Shown here: positions 42,270 to 50,641 of the stretch, piece after piece | Numbering within the stretch: the stretch's first letter is position 1 | Layout: every line of letters begins with the position of its first letter | Assembly: GCF_017876165.1 (NCBI RefSeq) | Contig: NZ_JAGINQ010000011.1 | Span: 1 to 64,000, forward strand | Origin: Azospirillum soli | GTDB taxonomy: Bacteria > Pseudomonadota > Alphaproteobacteria > Azospirillales > Azospirillaceae | Reading direction: 5' to 3' | Length of the DNA: 64,000 nucleotides | Position numbers and translations under genes: made by a program | The notes under the pieces: generated by a model | Database searches by the model: none | Seen by the model: the letters and a program-made list of their open reading frames with translations, nothing else | Told to the model about the DNA's origin: nothing

Positions 42270-42338
42270 AAAGCGGGAGATGTCATCACCAAGTGATGAC
42301 GCAGTCTGATAAAGACTGAGGGGGGAATCTCCCGCTTT
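42270..42338. other. Three-way-junction hairpin element between nnrS-like gene and ubiV
   Basis: A 12-bp outer stem (42270-42281 with 42327-42338, AAAGCGGGAGAT/ATCTCCCGCTTT) closes two adjacent hairpins: 42282-42300 (8-bp stem GTCATCAC/GTGATGAC) and 42302-42318 (6-bp stem CAGTCT/AGACTG). A G-rich single strand (42319-42326) completes the junction. All three stems are perfect. It may be a shared terminator for the two convergent genes or a small structured RNA. It is not a tRNA. Confidence 0.6.
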
Positions 42339-42353
42339 GTCGCTCGGTCATCC

Positions 42354-42367
42354 TTGACCATGGTCAA
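42354..42367. promoter_or_regulatory. Orphan DNR/NnrR-type palindrome in a convergent intergenic region
   Basis: TTGACCATGGTCAA has the same TTGAC-N4-GTCAA arms as the nap and ubiT sites, but lies downstream of both flanking genes. It is 16 bases from the three-way-junction element. No annotated gene starts in range. Confidence 0.55.
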
Positions 42368-42469
42368 GGGGATAAAAAATGGATTCTGTTTATCAGAAGT
42401 TCTTCTTCAGACGGTGGCGAAACAACGCTTCATCCCACCTTCCTCACTGGGCGGTTTGAAGTCAGCCGG

Positions 42470-43384
42470 TCACGCGTCCGTGCCCAGCTCGGCGCCATAG
42501 CTGGCGCCCGCCATGTTGTGGAAGAAGCCGTTCTCCAGCGGGGCCGGCGCCGTCCGGCTCAGTTCCGCCGCGACTTCCGCGCCGTCGCGGTCGCCGTCCA
42601 GCACGGCCCGGAAGGCCGTGGCCACAGCCACCATGTCCATGTTCTGGGGCGACAGCCGGAAGCGGCCGACGCCCATCTCCATCAGCCGGCCCATTTCGGC
42701 GGCGAGTCCGAGATAGCCGTGCGACATTGTCTGCGTGCCGTTGACCGTCAGGAACGGCTGGCCGTCCAGCGTCCTCACCGGCATGCCATCGGCGTCGTTG
42801 CCGCAGACGAACTGGCATCCGTCCTTGTGCAGCCCATGGGCGCGCGCGTGGTAGCAGCGGGCGGAGATGGCGAGCGGCGCGCGGCCGAACACCTGCACCT
42901 CCACGTCGAGCCCCAGGTCGGCGGCCGCCTTCGCCAGCACGGCCACGGACGCGGCCGGCAGTTCGGCCGGTAGCGACACCGACATGGCCCCGCGCGCAGC
43001 CAGCCAAGCGAGCGTGGCTTCGTTGTAGCTGTTGATGAAAGGACCGACCGCGTGTCGGCGCCCCTCCAGCAGGGCGAGCGCGCCCATGTCGTTCGCTTCC
43101 ATGGGCAGGATGTCGCAGCGCACCAGATCGCGCATCGCCGCGCGTTCCCGCTCGCTGCCGACAAGGATCGGGCTGGCGAGCCAGACCTCCTTGCCCGCCG
43201 ACGTCAGCCGGGTGAGCACGTCGTCCATCGCGTCGGCGAAGAAGGGGACCCGCTTGAAGCAGACGATCTCGCCCACGACGACGGTGTCCACTGGCGCTTC
43301 GTCGGCCATGCGGAAGTAGAAATCGCGCCAGCGGTCCGCCGGCCAGTTGAACAGCACGGGGCCAAGGGTCAGGCGGGGCTTCAT
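42470..43384 (-). CDS. ubiV: UbiV, U32-family partner for oxygen-independent ubiquinone hydroxylation
   Basis: 304 residues from the ATG at 43384 with GAGGA upstream. It is a U32 peptidase-like protein. Its four [4Fe-4S] cysteines C42, C177, C190 and C194 have exactly the spacing of E. coli UbiV (C39, C180, C193, C197) apart from the N-terminal offset. UbiU and UbiV form a heterodimer that hydroxylates ubiquinone precursors without O2. The neighbouring ubiU and ubiT and the denitrification genes support the role. Confidence 0.92.
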   Translation of the reverse strand: MKPRLTLGPVLFNWPADRWRDFYFRMADEAPVDTVVVGEIVCFKRVPFFADAMDDVLTRLTSAGKEVWLASPILVGSERERAAMRDLVRCDILPMEANDMGALALLEGRRHAVGPFINSYNEATLAWLAARGAMSVSLPAELPAASVAVLAKAAADLGLDVEVQVFGRAPLAISARCYHARAHGLHKDGCQFVCGNDADGMPVRTLDGQPFLTVNGTQTMSHGYLGLAAEMGRLMEMGVGRFRLSPQNMDMVAVATAFRAVLDGDRDGAEVAAELSRTAPAPLENGFFHNMAGASYGAELGTDA

Positions 43385-43397
43385 GGTATCGTCCTCC

Positions 43398-44384
43398 TCA
43401 GCGCCACGCGCGCTTGTAGGCGCCGGTGGTCTGGGTCCCGCCCTCGACCATCGCGTCCAGGTCGAGCTTCGGAACCGCTTGCCCCTTCGCGAAGGCGTCC
43501 AGCGCCCGCCGGTAGGCCGCGACGACGGTGGCAATGTAGGCCTTGCCGCGCTGGCGCCCCTCGATCTTCAGGGCGCGCACCCCGGCGGCCTTCAACTCCG
43601 GCAGCAGTTCCATGGCGTTGAGGCTGGTCGGCTCCTCGAACAGATAGGCCGGCGTGTCGTGGGACACGAAGCGGCCCTTGCACAGCGTGGGATAGCCGGC
43701 CTGTTCCCCCTCCCCGAAGATGTTGATGGTGAAGCCGCCGAGGCGGGAAGCGAGGTCCCCGCCGCGCGGCTCGTACCGCACGTGGCTGGCGGGGGAGCAG
43801 ACGCCCTGCTTGTTGGGCGACAGTCCCGTGGCGTAGGAGGAGAGGGAGCAACGCCCCTCCGCCATCGGGCAAAGGCCGCCGAACACGAAAACCTCCGTCT
43901 CGATGTCGATCTCGGCGTTGAGGCGGGCGATGTCCGGCACGGTCAGCACGCGCGGCAGCACCACGCGCCGCACGCCGAAGGCGTCGCGGTAGAGCCGGAT
44001 CGCCTCGACGTTGGCGGCGGAGGCCTGCACGGACAAATGGAGCCGGAGATCGGGATGCCGGCGCGCCGCGTAGTCGAGAAGGCCGACGTCGGCCAGGATG
44101 ACGGCGTCAGCCTTCAGGCGCGCCGCGTCGTCCACGGCGCGCTGCCAGGGGGCCAGATTGCCGGCCTGCGGGTAGGTGTTGATGGCCACGAAGACCTGGA
44201 CCTTGCGCGCGTGGGCGTAGGCCACGGCTTCCGCCACATCCTCGCGCGAGAAGTTCAGGCCAGGGAAGTTGCGCGCGTTGGTCTCGTCGCGGAAGCCCAG
44301 ATAGACCGCGTCGGCGCCTGCGTCGACGGCGGCGCGCAGGGCTGCGGGATTGCCGGCCGGGCAGATCAGTTCGAACGGTTCCAT
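43398..44384 (-). CDS. ubiU: UbiU, U32-family protein for oxygen-independent ubiquinone hydroxylation
   Basis: 328 residues from the ATG at 44384. U32 family: ELICPAGNPAALRAAVDAGADAVYLGF at the start, LHLSVQASAANVEAI and FVFGGLCPMAEGRC in the core. Cluster cysteines C172, C179, C196 and C235 each sit three residues beyond the E. coli UbiU set (C169, C176, C193, C232), so the spacing is identical. It works with UbiV in the anaerobic hydroxylation steps of ubiquinone synthesis. 13 bases separate its stop from the ubiV start, and 4 separate its start from ubiT. Confidence 0.93.
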   Translation of the reverse strand: MEPFELICPAGNPAALRAAVDAGADAVYLGFRDETNARNFPGLNFSREDVAEAVAYAHARKVQVFVAINTYPQAGNLAPWQRAVDDAARLKADAVILADVGLLDYAARRHPDLRLHLSVQASAANVEAIRLYRDAFGVRRVVLPRVLTVPDIARLNAEIDIETEVFVFGGLCPMAEGRCSLSSYATGLSPNKQGVCSPASHVRYEPRGGDLASRLGGFTINIFGEGEQAGYPTLCKGRFVSHDTPAYLFEEPTSLNAMELLPELKAAGVRALKIEGRQRGKAYIATVVAAYRRALDAFAKGQAVPKLDLDAMVEGGTQTTGAYKRAWR

Positions 44385-44388
44385 GCCT

Positions 44389-45024
44389 TCATGCCTCCCG
44401 GCGCGGTCCGGCGACCCGACGCTCCAGCGCCGCCAGCCCCCAACGCAGGGGCGGCGGTGCCAAGCGGTGCGCGGTGTCCAGCAGGCGGAGCACCCGGCCC
44501 GCGTTGCGCCGCGCGACCGGCAGGGCGTGCCGCAGCGGCCCAGCCGCCGTGGCGACGTCGGCGAACAGGTCCATCTCTTCCCCATCCAGGGTGTTGCGGA
44601 GCGCCAGGATCAGGGCGGTGTCCCCTTCGATCGTCAGTTCGCGGCGGAAGAACAGCGCGTCGCCGTCTATGCGGCCTTCCAGTAGGTCGAGCAGCCGCCC
44701 ACAGGGGCCGCGCACCGTGGCGTCGGCCTGCGCGTCACGCTCGCTGACCCGCAGGGCCAACTGGGGGCCGACGCGGAGCAGCAGGGCGGCGGGCGCGTCC
44801 ACCGGGTCGATCAGCAGGCGGGCGTCCGGCAACTCCACCAGCGCCGCGAAGGCGCGCGGGTGACGGTCCGCGAGGATGCGGAACAGCCGGTCGAACAGCA
44901 GCCCGCCGAGCCCGTCCCCGAGCTGGCGGGCCAGCCTCAGCCCCGCCCGCGTCAGGTTCACCTCGACGGCGCGAGCGCGATCGTCATCCGTCGGTTCGTC
45001 AGTTTGCATACCGGGATCGCGCAT
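44389..45024 (-). CDS. ubiT: UbiT, SCP2-like lipid-binding accessory factor of anaerobic ubiquinone synthesis
   Basis: 211 residues from the ATG at 45024, chosen since GGAGGGAAG precedes it; a start at 45042 is possible. It has an SCP2 sterol-carrier-like domain (LADRHPRAFAALVELPDARLLIDP, LALRVSERDAQADATVRGPCGRLLDLLEGRIDGDALFFRRELTIEGDTAL...), and the FFRRELTIEGDT region is characteristic of UbiT. It is the anaerobic counterpart of UbiJ and holds the lipid intermediate. First gene of ubiTUV; a DNR-like site lies 64-77 bases upstream. Confidence 0.9.
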   Translation of the reverse strand: MRDPGMQTDEPTDDDRARAVEVNLTRAGLRLARQLGDGLGGLLFDRLFRILADRHPRAFAALVELPDARLLIDPVDAPAALLLRVGPQLALRVSERDAQADATVRGPCGRLLDLLEGRIDGDALFFRRELTIEGDTALILALRNTLDGEEMDLFADVATAAGPLRHALPVARRNAGRVLRLLDTAHRLAPPPLRWGLAALERRVAGPRREA

Positions 45025-45087
45025 GGGGCGCTTCCCTCCCATGTCATTTCCTGGCGTGTGATAAATCGCCTCGGCCTCCGACTGTCC

Positions 45088-45101
45088 TTGACAGTGGTCA
45101 A
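45088..45101 (-). promoter_or_regulatory. DNR/NnrR-type operator for ubiTUV
   Basis: TTGACAGTGGTCAA has the same arms as the nap site. The centre is about 70 bases before the ubiT ATG; a class II start near 45053 would leave a 29-base leader. This ties anaerobic ubiquinone synthesis to the nitrate-respiration regulator. Confidence 0.7.
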
Positions 45102-45151
45102 GCCAACGCTGGCTCCAGGGAGAGGCGCAAACCGGGGCTTTGCCTTTCCGG

Positions 45152-45307
45152 TTATTGGGTGAAGAACATCACGGCCGCCGCGGCGACGGCCGCCAACGAC
45201 GCCACGGCGGCACCGGCCTTCGTCATGACACCCTGGCGGTAAAGGAGCACGGCCATGCCGACAATCAATGGGGTGACGATCAACAGACCGATTTGCGCCT
45301 GATTCAT
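45152..45307 (-). CDS. 51-residue two-helix membrane protein
   Basis: ATG at 45307 has GGAGGATCGGAA upstream. The protein has two hydrophobic helices (about 5-22 LLIVTPLIVGMAVLLY and 29-49 AGAAVASLAAVAAAAVMFF) joined by a short basic loop (RQGVMTK). It lies just upstream of the ubiT operator on the same strand. A weak inverted repeat (AACCGG/CCGGTT, 45130-45153) overlaps its stop and may separate it from ubiTUV. No family recognised; the strong start signal and clean topology support it. Confidence 0.55.
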   Translation of the reverse strand: MNQAQIGLLIVTPLIVGMAVLLYRQGVMTKAGAAVASLAAVAAAAVMFFTQ

Positions 45308-45505
45308 GCTTTCCGATCCTCCGTCGCGGGTCACCGTGCGCGACTGGTCCAAGGGCGCCGGTCCGGGTCCGCCGATGGTAGAAGACAAGGCTGCATGATG
45401 CCGCAACTTTGTGTTCCCCGGCCAGATCGGCGAGGTGCCGTCCGGAACTCCCGGGAAGCAATTCAGTTGGCAAAGGGGGTGCGGCACGGTGACCGGGGTG
45501 CTTGG

Positions 45506-47317
45506 ATGGCGTCGGCGATCGAGGATTACGCGCTGCTCGGCGATTGCGAAACCGCTATCCTGGTGTCGCGTGACGGGTCCATGGACTGGCTGTGCTGGCC
45601 GCGTTTCGATTCCGACGCCTGCTTCGCCGCACTGCTCGGCGGGCCGGAGCATGGCCGCTGGCTGGTGGCGCCGGAAGGCCCGGTGGTGCGGAGCACGCGG
45701 CGGTACCGGGGCGACACGCTGATCTTGGAAACCGACTTCGAAACGGCCGATGGCGCGGTCACGGTGATCGACTTCATGCCGCCGCGCGGCGACGCGTCGG
45801 ACGTGGTGCGGATCGTGGTGGGCCGCGCCGGGCGCGTCGCCATGCGCACCGAACTGATCGTCCGCTTCGGCTACGGCTGCACGGTGCCGTGGGTGTCGCG
45901 CCTGGAGGAAGGTGGGCTGCGGGCCGTCGCCGGGCCGGACATGCTGGTTTTGCGCACGCCCGTTCCGCTGCACGGCGAAAAGCTGACCTCGGTCGCTTCA
46001 TTCACCGTTTCGGCCGGCGAACGGGTGCCCTTCGTCCTGACCTATTCGCCCTCTTACCGGATCGCGCCGGAGCCGGTGGACGCGGAACTGGCGCTGCGCG
46101 AGACGGAACTCTTCTGGCAGGACTGGATCGGCCGCTGCACCTATGACGGCGCGTGGGCCGATGCCGTCCGCCGCTCCCTCGTCACGCTGAAGGCGCTCAC
46201 CAACCGGCCGACCGGCGGCATCGTCGCGGCGGCCACGACCTCGCTGCCGGAACAGCTGGGCGGCGTGCGCAATTGGGACTATCGGCACTGCTGGCTGCGC
46301 GACTCCACCTTCACGCTCCAGGTGCTGATGAACGCCGGCTTTTACGAGGAGGCGGACGCGTGGCGCGACTGGCTGCTGCGCGCCGCCGCCGGCAACCCCG
46401 ACCAACTCCAGATCATGTACGGGCTGGCGGGCGAGCGCCGGCTTCTGGAATGGGAGGCGGATTGGCTGCCCGGCTACGAGGGCGCCAAACCGGTGCGCAT
46501 CGGCAACGCCGCCGCCTCGCAGCTCCAGCTCGACGTGTATGGGGAACTGATGGACACGATGCATCAGGCCCGGCGCGGCGGCCTCGGCCGGAACGAAGCG
46601 GGCTGGAAGCTGCAACGGGCGCTGCTGGCCCACCTCGAACGGATTTGGGACCAGCCGGACGAGGGCATCTGGGAAACCCGCGGCGGGCGCCGGCACTTCA
46701 CCTTTTCCAAGGTGATGGCCTGGGTTGCCTTCGACCGGGGAATCAAGAGCGCCGAGCAGTTCGGCGTGGATGGGCCGATCGACCGCTGGAAGACTCTGCG
46801 CCGACGCATTCACGAGGAGGTCTGCGCCAACGGCTACGATGCCGAAGCGGGCTGTTTCGTGCAATCCTACGGAGCCAAGGAGCCCGATGCTGCCCTTCTG
46901 CTGCTGCCCATCGTCGGCTTTCTGCCGGCCGAAGACCCGCGTGTGCGCGGCACCGTTGCCGCCGTCGAGCGTCACCTGCTGAAGGACGGCTTCGTGCAAC
47001 GCTACGACACGGAAAAGGTCGTGGACGGGCTGCCGCCCGGCGAAGGGAGTTTCCTGGCGTGCAGCTTCTGGCTGGTCGACGCCTATGTCCTGCAGAACCG
47101 GCGCGCGGAAGCGCTGGAACTGTTCGAACGCCTGCTGGGGCTGCGCAACGATCTGGGCCTGCTGTCGGAGGAATACGATGCGCGGGCGGGGCGCCTCGTC
47201 GGCAACTTCCCGCAGGCCTTCTCGCACATCGCCCTGGTGGATTCGGTTCACAACCTGACCCGCGACGCCGAACCGGCCAAGCAGCGTTCGAGCGATGGCG
47301 GCAAGGAGAGCGCGTGA
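45506..47317 (+). CDS. Glycoside hydrolase family 15 protein (glucoamylase/trehalase-like)
   Basis: 603 residues from the ATG at 45506; the family N-terminus (IEDYALLGDCETAILVSRDGSMDWLCWPRFDS) fits this start, though a GTG 30 bases upstream is possible. Residues 1-215 form the beta-sandwich domain and about 220-600 the (alpha/alpha)6 barrel with NWDYRHCWLRDSTFTL, LQLDVYGELMDTM, FSKVMAWVAFDRGI and a final LVGNFPQAFSHIALVDS. In bacteria such proteins hydrolyse alpha-linked glucans or trehalose. There is no signal peptide, so it acts in the cytoplasm. Which substrate it uses cannot be told; often they lie near trehalose synthesis genes, not seen here. Confidence 0.88.
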   Translation: MASAIEDYALLGDCETAILVSRDGSMDWLCWPRFDSDACFAALLGGPEHGRWLVAPEGPVVRSTRRYRGDTLILETDFETADGAVTVIDFMPPRGDASDVVRIVVGRAGRVAMRTELIVRFGYGCTVPWVSRLEEGGLRAVAGPDMLVLRTPVPLHGEKLTSVASFTVSAGERVPFVLTYSPSYRIAPEPVDAELALRETELFWQDWIGRCTYDGAWADAVRRSLVTLKALTNRPTGGIVAAATTSLPEQLGGVRNWDYRHCWLRDSTFTLQVLMNAGFYEEADAWRDWLLRAAAGNPDQLQIMYGLAGERRLLEWEADWLPGYEGAKPVRIGNAAASQLQLDVYGELMDTMHQARRGGLGRNEAGWKLQRALLAHLERIWDQPDEGIWETRGGRRHFTFSKVMAWVAFDRGIKSAEQFGVDGPIDRWKTLRRRIHEEVCANGYDAEAGCFVQSYGAKEPDAALLLLPIVGFLPAEDPRVRGTVAAVERHLLKDGFVQRYDTEKVVDGLPPGEGSFLACSFWLVDAYVLQNRRAEALELFERLLGLRNDLGLLSEEYDARAGRLVGNFPQAFSHIALVDSVHNLTRDAEPAKQRSSDGGKESA

Positions 47318-47498
47318 ACGGCCCCGCAAGAGGCTTTCATCTCGTGGAATGGGGGACTGTTAAAGCTCGAAAGTTGTTTTAAAGTAAAATGGCAATGTTT
47401 TGGCTTTCCGGTAAATAAGATCGGCGCGACAGAGCCCAATATTGTCATGCCGTGATTGGCGTCGTCCTGGTCGATGCTCCATCCGATTGGGAGGGCGC

Positions 47499-49499
47499 AT
47501 GGCACAGGCGAAAATCGCTGTCTTCACAGCCACGTTGCAAGACAAGGGTTCAGAGCCCTGGATCACCGACGGCACGCCGGAGGGAACGCGCCTGCTGGCC
47601 GACATCAGGCTCGGCGAGATGGGCAGCGCGCCACAGGACGCCGTCGTCGCCGGCGGCAAGGTCTTCTTCACGGCCGACGACGGCCTGCACGGCCGCGAAC
47701 TCTGGGTCACGGACGGCACCGGCGACGGAACTCGGATGTTCGACGCCGCAACCGGTGCGGCATCCGGCTCCCCGGACGATCTGACCGTGGTCGGTGACCT
47801 CCTGTTCTTTACGGCGGATGACGGCGTTCACGGCCGGGAACTGTGGGTCAGCGACGGAAGCTTGGCCGTCACCCGCATGGTTGCCGACATCATGCCGGAG
47901 GCTCAGGGTTCCTCACCGTCGACGCTGACGGAGGCGCATGACCGGCTCTACCTGCACGCGGACGGGGGGACCGGCGAAGGGATCTGGGCGTCCGATGGCA
48001 CGGCCACGGGAACCCGCCTTTTCCATGAAATGGGGCCGCCTCCCGCCTGGGGGATGACGATTCTGGGCTTGGACGACGGGCGGCTGGCGTTCCACGACGG
48101 GCAGACGAATTCGGCCTTGAAGCTGACCGTCGCCGCTGCTGACGGCACCACGACCGACTTTGCGGATCTCGGGCCCGGCGGCGGGTACATCCACTACGCC
48201 TCCACGCCCGACGGAATCGTGGCGTCGGTGTCCAAGGCGATCGGCTGGACCGGCGATCCGGTGTATCAGACCACCATTTATCGCTCATCCTTCTGGATGA
48301 GCGACGGCACGCCCGAGGGCACGCGGCATCTCGGCGACGTGACGCAGGAAGGCTGGAGCATGACTGGCGTCACCGCGCTCGACGGCAAGCTGGTGTTCTC
48401 AAGCAGCAAGGACACCTATCGGGTGGAAGAAGGCCACGCCACCCGGTTCGGCGTGCTGGACACGGACACGGGCGAGACGACCGCGCTGTCGTCCATTTCG
48501 GGGCCGGAGCTTACCAAGCCGCTCGGCGCGGCGGGGGACCGCCTTCTTTTCGTGGGCGAGGACGATTGGTCGGGCTCCCAGCGCATCCTGGCGACCGACG
48601 GCACGCCGGAAGGAAGCGCCGAACTGCACCGGAGCGAGGGCTGGTATCAGGACATCGAAACCGCCGAAAGCCGGGCGTTCTTCCTGACGCAGGGCAGTGG
48701 AACCGATCCCGGCGGGCTTTGGGTTACGGACGGCACGCCCGAAGGCACGCACAAGCTGCGGGACACGGCGGAGGGAATGATCGGCGGCCAGCTGCTCGGT
48801 GACCTCGACGGACGCATGCTGGGATTCGAGCACGATCGCCAGAGCAACACCAACCGCTTCTACCTGTCGGACGGCACGGCGGACGGAACCGTGGAACTCG
48901 TCTCCGGAACGGACGCCACGCCCTGGTATCAGGCAACGCCCGAACTGCTCGGGGTCATCGCGGTGTCGGACGATGCCCGGGACAATGTCCACCGGGGCGG
49001 CGAAGGGGCCGACCTGCTCTCGGGTGGTGACGGCAATGACCGAATCCACGGCTTGGGCGACGACGACCGCATCCTGGCGGGCGCCGGGGATGACCGGTTG
49101 AACGGAGGAGCGGGCGCCGATTTCATCGACGGCGGGGACGGCAACGACCGCCTCTACGGCATGTCGGGATCGGACACCCTCGTTCCGGGGGCGGGGCGCG
49201 ACATCGTCGACGGCGGCACTGGGGATGACGTGATCCTTGCCGAGAGGGACGGCGAGATCGACCAGTTCTTCTTCGCGCCGGGCAGCGGCGCCGACCTGCT
49301 GACCGCCTTCGACCCGATGCTGGACGTCATCATCCTGAAGGGCTTCCAGCAGGACATCGGAACGGCGGCTTGGCGGGCGGAGCAAGTGACCGATCTGGGG
49401 GGCGGCGTGCGGGTCGATCTCTGCGGCGGTGACAGCATCTTCGTTCTGGACGTGGCGGCGCAGGACCTCCGCATCACGGTCATCGACCCGCTGGTGTAA
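47499..49499 (+). CDS. ELW-TDGT repeat and RTX protein
   Basis: 666 residues from the ATG at 47499 with GGGAGGGCGC upstream. Residues about 15-470 carry ten or so ELW(V/A)TDGTxxGT-type repeats (SEPWITDGTPEGTR, GRELWVTDGTGDGTR, GRELWVSDGS, GIWASDGTATGTR, ...), each with a VFFTADDG-like strand, as in predicted beta-propellers. Residues about 485-600 are RTX nonapeptides (GGEGADLLSGGDGNDRI), ending with a secretion-signal-like C-terminus. It is likely exported by type I secretion and extracellular. It overlaps the convergent oxyR by 20 bases. Role unknown; adhesion or matrix binding is plausible. Confidence 0.8.
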   Translation: MAQAKIAVFTATLQDKGSEPWITDGTPEGTRLLADIRLGEMGSAPQDAVVAGGKVFFTADDGLHGRELWVTDGTGDGTRMFDAATGAASGSPDDLTVVGDLLFFTADDGVHGRELWVSDGSLAVTRMVADIMPEAQGSSPSTLTEAHDRLYLHADGGTGEGIWASDGTATGTRLFHEMGPPPAWGMTILGLDDGRLAFHDGQTNSALKLTVAAADGTTTDFADLGPGGGYIHYASTPDGIVASVSKAIGWTGDPVYQTTIYRSSFWMSDGTPEGTRHLGDVTQEGWSMTGVTALDGKLVFSSSKDTYRVEEGHATRFGVLDTDTGETTALSSISGPELTKPLGAAGDRLLFVGEDDWSGSQRILATDGTPEGSAELHRSEGWYQDIETAESRAFFLTQGSGTDPGGLWVTDGTPEGTHKLRDTAEGMIGGQLLGDLDGRMLGFEHDRQSNTNRFYLSDGTADGTVELVSGTDATPWYQATPELLGVIAVSDDARDNVHRGGEGADLLSGGDGNDRIHGLGDDDRILAGAGDDRLNGGAGADFIDGGDGNDRLYGMSGSDTLVPGAGRDIVDGGTGDDVILAERDGEIDQFFFAPGSGADLLTAFDPMLDVIILKGFQQDIGTAAWRAEQVTDLGGGVRVDLCGGDSIFVLDVAAQDLRITVIDPLV

Positions 49500-50424
49500 T
49501 GCCCGCCACCGTTTCGGCCTCCGCCGTGCACCAAGCCTCCCGCAGAGCCGAGGCCAGACGGCGGAAGGATTCCTTGCGGCCGGACGTCCGGCGCCAGACC
49601 AGCCCAATCTCACGGTAAGGGTGTTCGCCGCCCAGCGGGCGCACCACGAGGTCGAGGCCGCGCAGGATGCCCGACTCCAACGCCATCTGCGGCAGCAGCG
49701 TCACGCCAAGGCCGCTCGCCACCATCTGCACCAGCGTGTGCAGGCTAGTGCCCTGGAAGGCGGTGTTCTGGCGCGTGTCCTCCAGCGCGCAGGCGGACAG
49801 GGCGTGCTCACGCAGGCAATGGCCGTCCTCCAGCAGCAGCAGGTCGTCCATGGCCATGTCGGACGGATGGGCGGCTTTCACGCGGCTCAGCCGGTGTCCC
49901 GGCGGGCAGACGACGGAGAAATGGTCCTTGGTGATCTCCTCCGTCTCCACGTCGCCGGACGGGTAGGGCAGGGCGAGCAGGGCGGCGTCGAGTTCCCCCG
50001 ATTCGAGCCGGGCGAGCAGCCGCGCCGTCTGGTCCTCGCGCAGATACAGCTTCAACTGGGGAAAGCTGTCCCGCAGGGCCGGCATCACGCGCGGGATCAT
50101 GAACGGCCCGATGGTCGGGATTACGCCCAGATGCAGTGGTCCGCCCATGGGATCCTCGGCCAGACGCGCCACGTCCACCAGATCCTCCGCGTCCTTCAGG
50201 ATGGCGCGCGCCCGCTCGGCGATCTCCTGGCCGAGGGGGGTCGGCAGCACCGTCCGCTTGGTCCGTTCCAGCAGCGGCACGCCCAGCAGGGACTCCAGCT
50301 CCTGGATCCCGGCGCTGAGGGTGGACTGGCTGACGAGGCAGGCCTCCGCCGCCTGTCCGAAATGGCAACGATCGACGACCGCCACGAGGTAGCGGAGCTG
50401 TCGCAGTGTGGGCAATGGCTTCAT
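49480..50424 (-). CDS. oxyR: OxyR peroxide-sensing LysR-type regulator
   Basis: 314 residues. N-terminal LysR helix-turn-helix (LRQLRYLVAVVDRCHFGQAAEACLVSQSTLSAGIQELE, about 7-45). The redox pair is C203 and C212 (GHCLREHALSAC), the same spacing as E. coli C199/C208, which form a disulfide on H2O2. It is divergent from ahpC, a classic OxyR target arrangement, with 217 bases between. The gene's end overlaps the convergent RTX gene by 20 bases. Confidence 0.93.
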   Translation of the reverse strand: MKPLPTLRQLRYLVAVVDRCHFGQAAEACLVSQSTLSAGIQELESLLGVPLLERTKRTVLPTPLGQEIAERARAILKDAEDLVDVARLAEDPMGGPLHLGVIPTIGPFMIPRVMPALRDSFPQLKLYLREDQTARLLARLESGELDAALLALPYPSGDVETEEITKDHFSVVCPPGHRLSRVKAAHPSDMAMDDLLLLEDGHCLREHALSACALEDTRQNTAFQGTSLHTLVQMVASGLGVTLLPQMALESGILRGLDLVVRPLGGEHPYREIGLVWRRTSGRKESFRRLASALREAWCTAEAETVAGITPAGR

Positions 50425-50641
50425 GGGCTCATATTAATCGATCCAGTCGATCAAAGCGATCTGTATTTTTCGCTTCTATCGCACGGCCGATATCCATACA
50501 TTCCCGGAGGTCAAACAACTCAGAGGAGCGACCACCGGTTCGGCATACGATCCTGGTTCAGGGACCCGAAACGGTTCCTGCGTCACGAGCGGCATGCTTC
50601 GGCGGTTCAGCCCCTCTGCCCTTCAGCCCTGTGGAGACATC
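50425..50641. promoter_or_regulatory. oxyR-ahpC divergent promoter region
   Basis: 217 bp containing both start regions. Near the oxyR end there is an AT-richer stretch with dyads (ATCGA-N5-TCGAT at about 50437-50451, and AAGCGA...CGCTT at about 50454-50473), which fit the T-N11-A style of LysR operators. An exact OxyR footprint cannot be drawn by eye. Confidence 0.5.

Noticed and set aside
42270..42338. Possible tRNA or attC recombination site in the three-way junction
   Set aside because: No CCA end, no T-loop or anticodon geometry, and no integrase or attC core sites; only the general branched shape is similar.
42379..42459. 26-codon frame next to the orphan DNR-type site
   Set aside because: No ribosome binding site, no recognisable features and too close to the site for its transcript to include the start codon.
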